Origin: an uncultured Treponema sp.
GTDB lineage: Bacteria > Spirochaetota > Spirochaetia > Treponematales > Treponemataceae
Direction of reading: 5' to 3'
Length of the DNA: 64,000 nt
Assembly: GCA_946535985.1 (NCBI GenBank)
Contig: CAMNDY010000008.1
Location: forward strand, 1 to 64,000
Below, piece after piece: positions 51,501 through 58,888 of the stretch. Both the position numbers and the translations under genes were made by a program. Numbering within the stretch: the stretch's first letter is position 1; the number at the start of each line of letters is the position of its first letter. Below the pieces are notes generated by a model. That model ran no database searches. It was not told the origin of the DNA and was given only the letters and a program-made list of their open reading frames with translations.

Positions 51501-51619
51501 TAAGAATTACAGAAGCTTTATGGAACCGCCTTCAGGGCCAGGGCTTTGAATTTACAGAACCAATTGAATGTAAGATTAAAGGTAAAGGCCTTATGAAGAC
51601 CTTTGAAGTTATACAGTAG
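48584..51619 (+). CDS. Periplasmic-propeller sensor adenylate cyclase
   Basis: 1011 aa. A signal sequence is followed by about 14 short two-component-regulator propeller repeats (ILQDSRGNLWLGSNDEGLHK, DQDGNIWIGTAGG, DKNGNIWFGTEKGL and so on), a Y_Y_Y domain (about 655-740: LTGFESDYTAPD, LAPGKHSFKVYAING), one membrane helix (about 752-772), a coiled coil and a class III cyclase domain. Metal aspartates are D843 (LFSDIVGF) and D887 (TIGDAYMA); the Lys before the latter and YDVWGDTVNVASR indicate ATP as substrate. The sensor half is like Bacteroides hybrid regulators, but the output is cAMP. No Shine-Dalgarno is evident. Confidence 0.9.
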   Translation: MRKKYLLINILSFLIFLRGFAQNSFFDNYVYQSWSAFGGLTGTTANDIYQTADGYINIGTYEGLVTFDGVEFTALNRAIDRNYNFVSVRVILQDSRGNLWLGSNDEGLHKISAKESVSYTIEEGLPNNSIRALEEDQDGNIWIGTAGGVVYLTPEGHLITPQFAPGTTASGVIASHIFCDSVGRIWLTISNENGLFLHMNGVFRPLIEFEKFGRYFVTSIFQDSHNIFWIGLGDRGMYRMEKGVATKVESNTILDTIPTTSILEDKNGNIWFGTEKGLVVYNYKEFFQYQGAPELANSNINKIIQDREDNIWFATDRNGIGKMTHGKFKLSRLNLTVNGLDEDKDGRVWAATDNGVLCYKDDELEQNMLTEYTKGLRIRHVEVTSDNKILVSCYTAPGQIIYDGKSIKYWSTAEGLVGDKVRVAIETAPQEYYVGTTTGLSIIHPDGSISNFKQAEGLETEYVMAVYKDTHGIIWIGTDGGGIYLMKDEKIFSHLTSTYGIAGNVIFKITQDEKNNYWICTGSGITRIEDFNPEKGLRFKCTTLNSETGLGTNSVFQILFDINNNAWITNNHGIAMISNSDLSNFLANKQRIVNAKYFSKNDGLDSAGPSSTARSIVDSQGRLWFTLVDGIAIYDPAKTQDTSVTPLVHIQTITVDSVEHKNNGDTIYLKPGTKRIDIKFTGISFDAPERLMFKHMLTGFESDYTAPDMKRVVSYTNLAPGKHSFKVYAINGNGIESNNDEMMFFFQRPYIYQRAGFWVILLIVLVGSGIFYFYQREKRIMKENLRLEALVKVRTAALEQEKIKSDNLLRSILPDKIADKLKEATGNKSFGENFENVTLLFSDIVGFTKVSSGHTAKEIVTALNELFSMFDERAKQMGVEKIKTIGDAYMAACGVPEANEDHAKIMINFAKGMYQDLAKYNETAKIQFNIRIGLNCGPVTAGVIGTHKFIYDVWGDTVNVASRMETAANPGAIRITEALWNRLQGQGFEFTEPIECKIKGKGLMKTFEVIQ

Positions 51620-51636
51620 TATACCGGGAATTGATT

Positions 51637-52842
51637 ATGATAAAAAAGCGTGATTTTATTTGCAAATCATTTTTTATAGCCGCCTCACTTTCTGCCTTCC
51701 TTTTTGGAACCTCCTGTACAAGAGACAATGAAAGAGTTGTAAAAATCGGGCTCCTTCATTCTACAACAGGTTCCATGGCCTTTAGCGAAACTTCTGTTCT
51801 TAATGCAGAGCTTATGGCTATTCAGGAAATAAATGAAGCCGGCGGAGTTCTAGGCTGTAAAATTGAAGCAATTCAGGAAAACGGCAACAGTGATTTCAGG
51901 GATTTTACAGATAAGGCCCGTAAACTCATAGAAAAAGATCAGGTCGCTTCTATTTTTGGCTGCTGGACTTCGGATTCTCGCAAGGCTGTAAAAAATATTG
52001 TAGAAGAGCATTACAATCTTTTATGGTATCCTGTTCAGTATGAAGGCATGGAAGCAAGTCCTAATATTATGTATATGGGGGCCTGTCCTAACCAGCAGGT
52101 TGTTCCCGCCATTGATTTTTGTTTTGAACAATTAGGAAAGAAATTTTATCTTCTTGGAAGCGATTATGTTTTCCCGCAAATTGCAAACAAAATTATAAAG
52201 GCTCAGCTTAAAGAGCTTGGCGGTGAAGTTGTCGGCGAAACTTACGTAAACATGGACGAAGACCGTTTCCAGCTTATAATTAAAGAAATCCAGGACCTTA
52301 AACCTGATGTTATAATTAACACACTAAATGGAAATTCCAACGTATCTTTCTTTATTCAATTCCATAACTCAGGACTTGATGCCGAAGACTTTCCAATTAT
52401 GAGTTTTTCTATTGCCGAAAACGAAATTAACGAAATTGGTCCGGAATTTCTTGAAGGCCACTATGTTGCCTGGAATTATTTTGAATCTCTGGATACAAGT
52501 GCAAACAAAAAGTTTGTTCAAAAATACAAAGACATTTATGGTAGTAAAAAACATGTAGGAGACCCAATGGAAGCAGGCTACCTTGCAATTTATCTTTGGG
52601 CTGCTGCCTGCGAAAAAGCCGGTTCCTTTGATATTGAAGCGGTAAGAATCGCCTGTAAAAACCTCAGTTATATTGGACCGGAAGGATATGTAACAATCGA
52701 AGGCTCTAACCAGCATTTGAATAAGGTTGTTAGAGTTGGAAAAATAAATTCAGCAGGCCAGATAAAAGAAGTGTGGTCTACAAAAGATCCAATCCGCCCG
52801 GACCCATATTTAAGTACCTACGCCTGGGCAAGAGGATTGTAG
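51637..52842 (+). CDS. UrtA/AmiC-like periplasmic binding lipoprotein
   Basis: About 401 aa from the ATG at 51637 (GGGAA upstream; a TTG two codons earlier is less likely). Lipobox GTSC. Family 5 periplasmic binding protein of the urea/short-chain amide type: VKIGLLHSTTGSMAFSETSV, the EINEAGGVLG segment, ASIFGCWTSDSRKAV, YPVQYEGMEASPN and RPDPYLSTYAWARGL. No ABC permease or ATPase is adjacent. It begins 18 nt after the cyclase stop and is probably in the same operon, so it may deliver a ligand to the propeller sensor instead of to a transporter. That is inference. Confidence 0.85.
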   Translation: MIKKRDFICKSFFIAASLSAFLFGTSCTRDNERVVKIGLLHSTTGSMAFSETSVLNAELMAIQEINEAGGVLGCKIEAIQENGNSDFRDFTDKARKLIEKDQVASIFGCWTSDSRKAVKNIVEEHYNLLWYPVQYEGMEASPNIMYMGACPNQQVVPAIDFCFEQLGKKFYLLGSDYVFPQIANKIIKAQLKELGGEVVGETYVNMDEDRFQLIIKEIQDLKPDVIINTLNGNSNVSFFIQFHNSGLDAEDFPIMSFSIAENEINEIGPEFLEGHYVAWNYFESLDTSANKKFVQKYKDIYGSKKHVGDPMEAGYLAIYLWAAACEKAGSFDIEAVRIACKNLSYIGPEGYVTIEGSNQHLNKVVRVGKINSAGQIKEVWSTKDPIRPDPYLSTYAWARGL

Positions 52843-52843
52843 T

Positions 52844-52865
52844 GGTCCCTGAGCCTGTCGAAGGG
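52844..52865. repeat. Dispersed TTCGACA-type repeat between convergent genes
   Basis: Inverse-orientation copy (GTCCCTGAGCCTGTCGAAG) filling the gap between the stops of the UrtA-like and CHASE2 genes. Confidence 0.85.
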
Positions 52866-55037
52866 TCATTTCTGTAACAACTTAAATACGCTGTCTTCGG
52901 GATTATATTCAACGCCAACGTCATCTGCGGCTAGCGGATACTTGTCTTTTAAGAAGAAATCATTAAGCAATTCAAGATAGTAGCGCACAACATTATCTGC
53001 TTCATTCTGAGCAGCAAGAGCCTGCATCTGTTCTGCGGCACTCTGATAATTTTTGGCTTCAAAATCTGCAAAGGCTTTTTCCCAATCCTCAACATATTTT
53101 AATAGTTCCGGAGAAGCGTCCTCTTTTGTTTCGAGAAGCTCATAAAGACGAATCGGTGTATTTACGTTTACAACTCTTACCCGGTCAAGACTTCGAACAA
53201 TAAATGCATCTCCAAGTAAATCGCGGGTTGCAGCACTAATAAGAATACCGTTTGTATGATACTGCTTGTTTACACCTTCAAGACGGCTGGCAAGGTTTAC
53301 GTTGTTTCCCATCATGGTGTAGTTCTTTTTATTTTCAGAACCAAAGTAGCCTGCAATCATTTCGCCGGAGTTCATACCTATGCGGGTGAAGATTGTTTTT
53401 TTGTTGGCAACCATGATTTTGAAAGCATCATATAAATCTTGCTCCATGGCTGCCGGTTTTTCGCCTTGAGCAATCTGAACAATTTCCTTATTCATAAGAA
53501 CTTCGGCTTTTTTCATTTTAATGGCTGCGGCACAGGCCCGGCTTGCATGATCTGCCATTTCTACTGGAGCCCCTACAAGTGCAACTATAGCATCTCCTTC
53601 GTATTTATCTACAGTTCCATGCTCGTCTATAATAATATCCGACATTTTTGTGAGGTAGTAGTTTAAAAGACTACCAAGCTGGCTGGCAGTCAAAAGCTCG
53701 CTGAAGGAAGAAAATTTCTGGATATCTGTAAAGATTGCTGTCATCTGGAAGTTTTTTCCACCAAGTGTAAAGGATGACGGATCATTCATAATCTGATTTA
53801 CAACATCTTTACTTAGACATTGGCTGAAGGCCGATTTTATAAAGCGCTTTTGTTTTCCTTCAATAGAAAGGCTCAAGGCTACACACAAAAGGAAGGAGAA
53901 GAAGAAAGCCGCAGCTGGAGCAATGAGCAGGAGCCAGATTCCCTTTGCAAACAAGAAATATGGAATTCCAATTGCCAGGAACATTCCAAGCACAAAGCCT
54001 AGGGCCATAAAAATAACTGTAGTTTTTTGCGAATTACGTGTAGTTGCAAAAGCTACAAAGAAAGAACCAAGAAGTGAAAGAAGTAAAATCCAAAGGTAAA
54101 CTATAAAAGCTGGAGTTTTGCGCAGGAACTTACCGGTCAAAAAGTTATCAAGTGTTGTGATATGCACACCAACTCCCGGATAAACTTGAGAAACCGGAGT
54201 TGAAAAGATATCGTATAGACCTGGCGCATAATAGGCTACAAAAATATATTTGTCTTCAAACTCATCAGGCTCGTAATAAAAATCATCTTCGCCTGGAGTT
54301 ATAGTGCCATTAAGAACGTCAGCGCTGTAAAAAATATCATAGGCACTGTAGGGATGATATTCATCAATATCTTTTTGATAGCGCAAAAGAACTGTTCCAT
54401 CTTTTAAGCGGGGTAGATTTTTTAATTCATCCTCCTGACCCTGCATATAAATTGGAGCAGTTCCAAGAGTAGGATAAACCTTGCCTTCAAATTCATATTC
54501 AAGTCGTCCACGGCGGATTATATCATCATCATCCTTAGCACTTACAATGGCACCAAGCATTGCAGCAGTATCTTTTATCTGCTCAATCGGGGGCTGACCA
54601 ACTGCTTTATCATTCTTATAATCAATAAGAACATTCAAGGCCTGAATTACAATGCCACTTTCTTCTTGGGCAAGTGCAAGAGACTGGTCATCGGAGGGAC
54701 CATAAACAGAAGGCTCGGTATACAAAATATCAAAAGCAACAGACTTTGCATTTCCTGCTGTAATGAAGTCAATCATTTTTCCATAAGCTTCGCGAGGCCA
54801 TGGCCATCCCCAGCCGTAGTTTTCTTTTGCCCATTCTATACTGTCCTGATCAACTATGATTAAAGAAATATCATCACAGGCTCTTTTATATTTTGAAGCA
54901 AAAACCATGCGACGGTCGTAAGTCTTATTTTCGAAAAAGGTAAATACTCCCGTAAGCTGCAGCGCCATTGTTATTATAAAACAGATGAGCGCTACAATTA
55001 CGGAGCGGAACCAAAGTTTGTTGTTTTTTCCTTTCAT
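52866..55037 (-). CDS. CHASE2-domain adenylate/guanylate cyclase
   Basis: 723 aa. An N-terminal helix, then an extracytoplasmic CHASE2 sensor (about 40-310: TYDRRMVFASKYKRACDDIS, WPWPREAYGKMIDFI, AFDILYTEPS), three membrane helices (about 325-400) and a class III cyclase domain with FTDIQKFSSFSE and DKYEGDAIVA (the two metal aspartates) and MMGNNVNLASRLEG. A short C-terminal helical tail follows. The adenine-pocket position is Thr, common in bacterial forms, so ATP versus GTP is unresolved. Its start overlaps the M48 gene stop (TAATG), so it is the third gene of an SH3-M48-cyclase operon. Confidence 0.9.
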   Translation of the reverse strand: MKGKNNKLWFRSVIVALICFIITMALQLTGVFTFFENKTYDRRMVFASKYKRACDDISLIIVDQDSIEWAKENYGWGWPWPREAYGKMIDFITAGNAKSVAFDILYTEPSVYGPSDDQSLALAQEESGIVIQALNVLIDYKNDKAVGQPPIEQIKDTAAMLGAIVSAKDDDDIIRRGRLEYEFEGKVYPTLGTAPIYMQGQEDELKNLPRLKDGTVLLRYQKDIDEYHPYSAYDIFYSADVLNGTITPGEDDFYYEPDEFEDKYIFVAYYAPGLYDIFSTPVSQVYPGVGVHITTLDNFLTGKFLRKTPAFIVYLWILLLSLLGSFFVAFATTRNSQKTTVIFMALGFVLGMFLAIGIPYFLFAKGIWLLLIAPAAAFFFSFLLCVALSLSIEGKQKRFIKSAFSQCLSKDVVNQIMNDPSSFTLGGKNFQMTAIFTDIQKFSSFSELLTASQLGSLLNYYLTKMSDIIIDEHGTVDKYEGDAIVALVGAPVEMADHASRACAAAIKMKKAEVLMNKEIVQIAQGEKPAAMEQDLYDAFKIMVANKKTIFTRIGMNSGEMIAGYFGSENKKNYTMMGNNVNLASRLEGVNKQYHTNGILISAATRDLLGDAFIVRSLDRVRVVNVNTPIRLYELLETKEDASPELLKYVEDWEKAFADFEAKNYQSAAEQMQALAAQNEADNVVRYYLELLNDFFLKDKYPLAADDVGVEYNPEDSVFKLLQK

Positions 55038-56026
55038 TAATCTATCTCAAAAATCTTGTATTCATCGTATTCTACAGTAAAGCGTTCTGTACGAACTTCC
55101 TTTCCCTGTTTTTCGATAGTTCCGGCTTTTGCCATAGCAGCAAGTTCTTTGTTAACCTTTTTAATTCTATCTTTTGGAGAAGGATGTGTAGAACCCCAGC
55201 CTGAATTACTTGAAGATTCTTCAATCTGTCCAAGCATATCAAGCATGGCATAAGGATCGTAACCGGCACTCTGCATAATATACAAAGCATTTTTATCTGC
55301 TTCGAATTCCTGTTCTTTCGAGAAACCTGTATTTACAAGAGTTTTTACAACTTCGTTAGACATGTCGCTAAAGGTATCTACAGCTTCCATAACCTTTTTC
55401 ATTTCTTTGTCAGAAAGCTTTACACCATAAGCACCGGCTCTTTCGTTGGCAACAGCAATACTGGTAACGGCAACAGCTTTTGTTGTAGAAGAAACTGCAG
55501 AACGAACACGGCTTGCTTTAATGGCCGAAACACTGTGACCCAGCTGAACATGTGCAATTTCATGAGCCAGTACAGCTGCAAGAGCATCCTCCGAATCTGT
55601 ACAGTCAATTAAACCACGGCTTACAAAAATGTGGCCTCCAGGAGTTGCCATTGCGTTGATTTCGTCTGTATCAAGAATTACAACATAGTAACCTTTGAAA
55701 AGATATGGTTTATCTGAATTCATTACCAGGGTTTCGCAGATTTTATTCAGATAACTTGTCATCTGGAGATTTCCCTGATCTACCGGGAACTGAGTTGCAA
55801 TAGATGCTGCAACAGAACGGCCGATATAATACTCTTCTTCCGGAGTGATTGTTTCAGAAGCTTTTTCGATTGATTCTACACTTGATGTAATTGCTCCAAG
55901 AACAGCCATCTCTGTGCTAAAGCCTTCGTCTCCACCAGGAACCGGTAAAGAAACACAAGAAGTAAAGCCTGCAAAAATCAAAGCGGCAGAAATGCCTAAA
56001 ATAATTGATGAACGGATACCTTTCAT
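55037..56026 (-). CDS. M48-family metalloprotease lipoprotein
   Basis: 329 aa. Lipobox FTSC (Cys 24). Zinc site HEIAH (H155, E156, H159) in AVLAHEIAHVQLGH, with a third ligand in KEQEFEADKNALYIM (about residue 243). ATPGGHIFVSRGLI and STHPSPKDRI are also typical. It resembles BepA/LoiP-type envelope proteases. It lacks the C-terminal TPR part of BepA. It overlaps the SH3 gene upstream (ATGA) and the CHASE2 cyclase downstream, so the three are co-translated. Ribosome binding site GGAGG. Confidence 0.92.
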   Translation of the reverse strand: MKGIRSSIILGISAALIFAGFTSCVSLPVPGGDEGFSTEMAVLGAITSSVESIEKASETITPEEEYYIGRSVAASIATQFPVDQGNLQMTSYLNKICETLVMNSDKPYLFKGYYVVILDTDEINAMATPGGHIFVSRGLIDCTDSEDALAAVLAHEIAHVQLGHSVSAIKASRVRSAVSSTTKAVAVTSIAVANERAGAYGVKLSDKEMKKVMEAVDTFSDMSNEVVKTLVNTGFSKEQEFEADKNALYIMQSAGYDPYAMLDMLGQIEESSSNSGWGSTHPSPKDRIKKVNKELAAMAKAGTIEKQGKEVRTERFTVEYDEYKIFEID

Positions 56027-56493
56027 TCTTCTGCACCTCCGTCGTTAAGATCGCCTGCTTTGGCAAAAGCAATTGCTTCTTCCTGAGTGGCTCCAAGGGT
56101 TTCTATGTAATCTACAATATCAAAGTTCATTGAGTATTCTTCGGCATAAACTGCTTCGATTGTAGAATTAAAGCCCTTTCCGGCAAGAGCAATTTCGTCG
56201 GCATTTGCAGAAGCTGCATTTGCTTTGTCTTTGATTTTCTTTGAAGTAAGTGCAGAAGCCGGTAACCAGCCTTCTAAAGATTTATCATCGACTGCCTGAA
56301 CATAAACCCAGGATTTTTCGGTTTTTACAACGATAACAGCAGAGGCATATTCTACTGAACCAACTTTCTTAGATGATGCCGCAGGTTTTGCTTTAAGAGG
56401 GGCTGGATCAATTGCGACATACTGTGGTTTTGGCGCTGCAAAAAGAGGCAGCGCAAGGCAAATAATTGCCATAAACAACAGAATTTTTTTCAT
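56023..56493 (-). CDS. Secreted bacterial SH3-domain protein
   Basis: 156 aa with signal peptide (MKKILLFMAIICLALPLFA, then AP). Residues 25-85 form a bacterial SH3 domain (YVAIDPAPLKAKPAASSKKV, SWVYVQAVDDKSLEGWLPASAL), which usually binds cell-wall peptides. The C-terminal 70 residues are Ala-rich and acidic. Its stop overlaps the M48 gene start. First gene of the SH3-M48-cyclase operon, divergent from the FAD oxidoreductase gene. Confidence 0.82.
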   Translation of the reverse strand: MKKILLFMAIICLALPLFAAPKPQYVAIDPAPLKAKPAASSKKVGSVEYASAVIVVKTEKSWVYVQAVDDKSLEGWLPASALTSKKIKDKANAASANADEIALAGKGFNSTIEAVYAEEYSMNFDIVDYIETLGATQEEAIAFAKAGDLNDGGAEE

Positions 56494-56525
56494 AGTTTTT
56501 CCTCATTTACAATTATAACATAAGA

Positions 56526-56554
56526 TTTACAAAGGTAAACAAAAAGTTTATATT
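56526..56554 (+). promoter_or_regulatory. Promoter of the FAD oxidoreductase gene, near-leaderless
   Basis: TTTACA (56526-56531), a 17-nt spacer and TATATT (56549-56554). The ATG is 13 nt after the -10, so the leader would be about 7 nt. No Shine-Dalgarno. Confidence 0.65.
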
Positions 56555-56567
56555 TTAAAAACCAAGT

Positions 56568-58211
56568 ATGAAAGAGACTGTTACAATAACCGTAAAACCC
56601 GAACAGGAAAAAAACACAAAACTCATCGAAAAACTTATTATTTCGCAGGTGAAAAAGCGCGGCAACAAAAATATTCTTGTATTTTGCAAACGCTCTGTTG
56701 ATGCGCGACATGGTCAGGTAAAAATTCATTTACGTTATGATGTTTATATTGATGAAGAAGCTCCGGCTTTGACGACAAAACTTCCTGTCTGGAAAAAGGC
56801 CGACGGGAAGCATACAGTTGTAATTATTGGTTCAGGACCGGCCGGACTTTTTGGAGCCCTGAAGCTTTTAGAATACGGAATAAAACCAATTATTATTGAA
56901 CGTGGTCCAGACACAACACAACGTCGTAAAGATATAGCCCTTATAAGCAAAGAGGATTTTGTAAACCCCGAAAGCAACTATTGTTTTGGCGAAGGTGGTG
57001 CGGGAACTTTTTCTGACGGAAAACTTTATACAAGATCGAACAAGCGCGGAGACATCAGCAGTATCCTTCAGATTTTTCATGCCTTTGGCGCCGATGAGAA
57101 AATCCTTACAGACGCACATCCTCATATTGGAACAGACAGGCTTCCAAAAATCATAAATGCCATGCGGAACAAAATAATTGAGCTTGGCGGCGAGGTGCGC
57201 TTTAATACCAGGTGCTCTGATTTTATTATTGAAGATGGCAGAGTGAAGGGTGTGGTTTGTGAAAGTGGCCCTTCGACCCCTTCGACAGGCTCAGAGATTT
57301 CATGCGATGCTGTTCTTCTTGCTACAGGACATTCTGCAACAGATATTTATGAACTTTTAGCCCGTCTTGCTCCCCAGGCTCTTGAAGCAAAAACCTTTGC
57401 AATGGGCGTTCGTGTGGAACATCCCCGACAGATAATTGACCAGCTGCAATATCACGGAAAACAAAATCAGGAAGGCGGACAAAATCTTGGAGCAGCCGAA
57501 TACAGGGTTACTACTCAGGTTGATGGCCGGGGAGTATATTCCTTTTGTATGTGCCCAGGCGGCTTTGTAGTTCCTTCGGCAAGCGGCCCGGATGAAATTG
57601 TTGTAAACGGAATGTCTGCAGCGGCACGTAACTCTAAATGGTCAAATGCGGCTATTGTTGTAGAAACCAGACCGGAAGATATCCCGGAGGAATATGTTGA
57701 GTCTGCACGCAAGGCAGGAAGTCCGGCACTTGCAGGCCTTCTTTTTCGTACAAAAATCGAAGAAGATGCAAAAATCAATGGCAAGGGACAAGCAGCTCCA
57801 GCCCAGCTTCTCACAGATTTTCTTGAAAAGCGCAAAAGCTTGCCCGAAAAGCTTCCTGCAACAAGTTATACCCCAGGAATTGTAAGCTCAAATCTTAATG
57901 ACTGGCTGCCTGCTCAAATTGCAGATAAACTTGCCATGGGCATCCGTCAGATAGACCAGAGCATGAAAGGTTTTATATGTCCACAAGCCCTTATGATTGC
58001 TCCGGAAACACGCACAAGCACTCCTGTACGCATTCTTCGCAATAAAGAGACATTTGAATGTATGGGAATTAAAGGCCTCTATCCCGCAGGAGAAGGCTCC
58101 GGTTACGCAGGAGGGATTGTTTCAAGTGCAATGGATGGAGAGAATGCAGCACGGGCAATTTGCGAGGCCCTTCGACAGGCTCAGGGACCACGAACCAGTT
58201 GTGGTTCCTGA
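56568..58211 (+). CDS. FAD-dependent dehydrogenase (COG2509 type)
   Basis: 547 aa. A short N-terminal domain with RSVDARHGQVKIHLRYDVYI, then an FAD-binding Rossmann motif VVIIGSGPAGLFGALKLLEYG (about 84-104), RGPDTTQRRKDI, GEGGAGTFSDGKLYTR and ATGHSATDIYELL, then a C-terminal FAD closure GIKGLYPAGEGSGYAGGIVSSAMDG (written in full at positions 58066-58140). Proteins of this group are uncharacterised oxidoreductases. Two copies of the dispersed repeat lie inside: one gives GPSTPSTGSE in a loop near residue 240, the other encodes the last 12 residues and its inverted partner supplies the stop. Convergent with pth. Confidence 0.87.
   Translation: MKETVTITVKPEQEKNTKLIEKLIISQVKKRGNKNILVFCKRSVDARHGQVKIHLRYDVYIDEEAPALTTKLPVWKKADGKHTVVIIGSGPAGLFGALKLLEYGIKPIIIERGPDTTQRRKDIALISKEDFVNPESNYCFGEGGAGTFSDGKLYTRSNKRGDISSILQIFHAFGADEKILTDAHPHIGTDRLPKIINAMRNKIIELGGEVRFNTRCSDFIIEDGRVKGVVCESGPSTPSTGSEISCDAVLLATGHSATDIYELLARLAPQALEAKTFAMGVRVEHPRQIIDQLQYHGKQNQEGGQNLGAAEYRVTTQVDGRGVYSFCMCPGGFVVPSASGPDEIVVNGMSAAARNSKWSNAAIVVETRPEDIPEEYVESARKAGSPALAGLLFRTKIEEDAKINGKGQAAPAQLLTDFLEKRKSLPEKLPATSYTPGIVSSNLNDWLPAQIADKLAMGIRQIDQSMKGFICPQALMIAPETRTSTPVRILRNKETFECMGIKGLYPAGEGSGYAGGIVSSAMDGENAARAICEALRQAQGPRTSCGS
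57269..57295 (+). repeat. Dispersed TTCGACA-type repeat inside the FAD gene
   Basis: In-frame copy with a partial tandem duplication (CCCTTCGAC then CTTCGACAGGCTCAGAG), reading PSTPSTGSE. Confidence 0.85.
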
Positions 58212-58223
58212 GCCTGTCGAAGG
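58168..58223. repeat. Inverted pair of the dispersed repeat, large hairpin
   Basis: Two facing copies with 23-bp arms (58169-58191 and 58201-58223, one G-T pair) and a 9-nt loop. The left copy is coding (LRQAQGP) and the right copy contains the TGA stop of the FAD gene. It lies between convergent genes and may act as a transcription barrier. Confidence 0.88.
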
Positions 58224-58231
58224 ACCACCTG

Positions 58232-58888
58232 TTAAACTAATTTCTTTTTTCCCCAGGTCTGAATTAAAGACTGAGGGTCTTTGCTCAATAAAAGCTTCAC
58301 CAGCAGCAAATTTGTCTGACTGAATACATTCTGCATAATTTCCTGCTGCTCCTCTGAAAAGCGGCTCAAAACGTAATCTGCCACACCAATGTTTGGATTT
58401 TCCGGTCTGCCAATTCCAAAGCGTAATCTCCAGAAATCAGCAGTATTAAGAACAGCTTTTGTAGACCTGAGCCCGTTATGACCGCCAAGGCCGCCACTCC
58501 ATTTAAGGCTAACAAAACCCTGGGCCAGTTCAAGCTCATCATGAACAACAAGAATTTCTTGCGGCAGGATTTTATAGAATGAGGCGGCTTCGATTATGCT
58601 GTCGCCGCTCAGATTCATATAAGTCATTGGTTTTAAAAAGTAGATATGTGCAGGAGCTTCCTCGGGAACAAGAACAGGAGACCCGTCTTTTTTAGAGCAA
58701 ATCTTATAATCGCAGGCCCACTGAGCAAGCTCTGTCGAAGTAAAAGAAGCTATCTCTCCTTTGAACTTGCTCTGCCAGCTTAGACGAGATGCAAATGGAA
58801 GAGAATCCTCAAAATACCAGGCAACATTATGACGAGTCTTTTCGTATTCTCTTCCGTAATTCCCAAGAAAGGCAACAAGCTTTATCAT
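58232..58888 (-). CDS. pth: Peptidyl-tRNA hydrolase
   Basis: 218 aa. It recycles peptidyl-tRNA released from stalled ribosomes. Catalytic residues are visible: N10 (LGNYG), H20 (TRHNVAW), N92 (MTYMNLSG), D117 (VVHDELEL) and the GHNGLRS loop. Compared with the usual 190-195 aa, a stretch of about 24 residues is inserted around residues 50-80 (TSTELAQWACDYKICSKKDG onward), before the first conserved Asn loop. The start overlaps the DUF4340 stop (ATGA), so it is the last gene of the Gld-like ABC operon. Confidence 0.94.
   Translation of the reverse strand: MIKLVAFLGNYGREYEKTRHNVAWYFEDSLPFASRLSWQSKFKGEIASFTSTELAQWACDYKICSKKDGSPVLVPEEAPAHIYFLKPMTYMNLSGDSIIEAASFYKILPQEILVVHDELELAQGFVSLKWSGGLGGHNGLRSTKAVLNTADFWRLRFGIGRPENPNIGVADYVLSRFSEEQQEIMQNVFSQTNLLLVKLLLSKDPQSLIQTWGKKKLV

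Noticed and set aside
51637-52842. Part of a urea ABC transporter operon
   Set aside because: No permease or ATPase gene lies on either side; the neighbours are cyclases.
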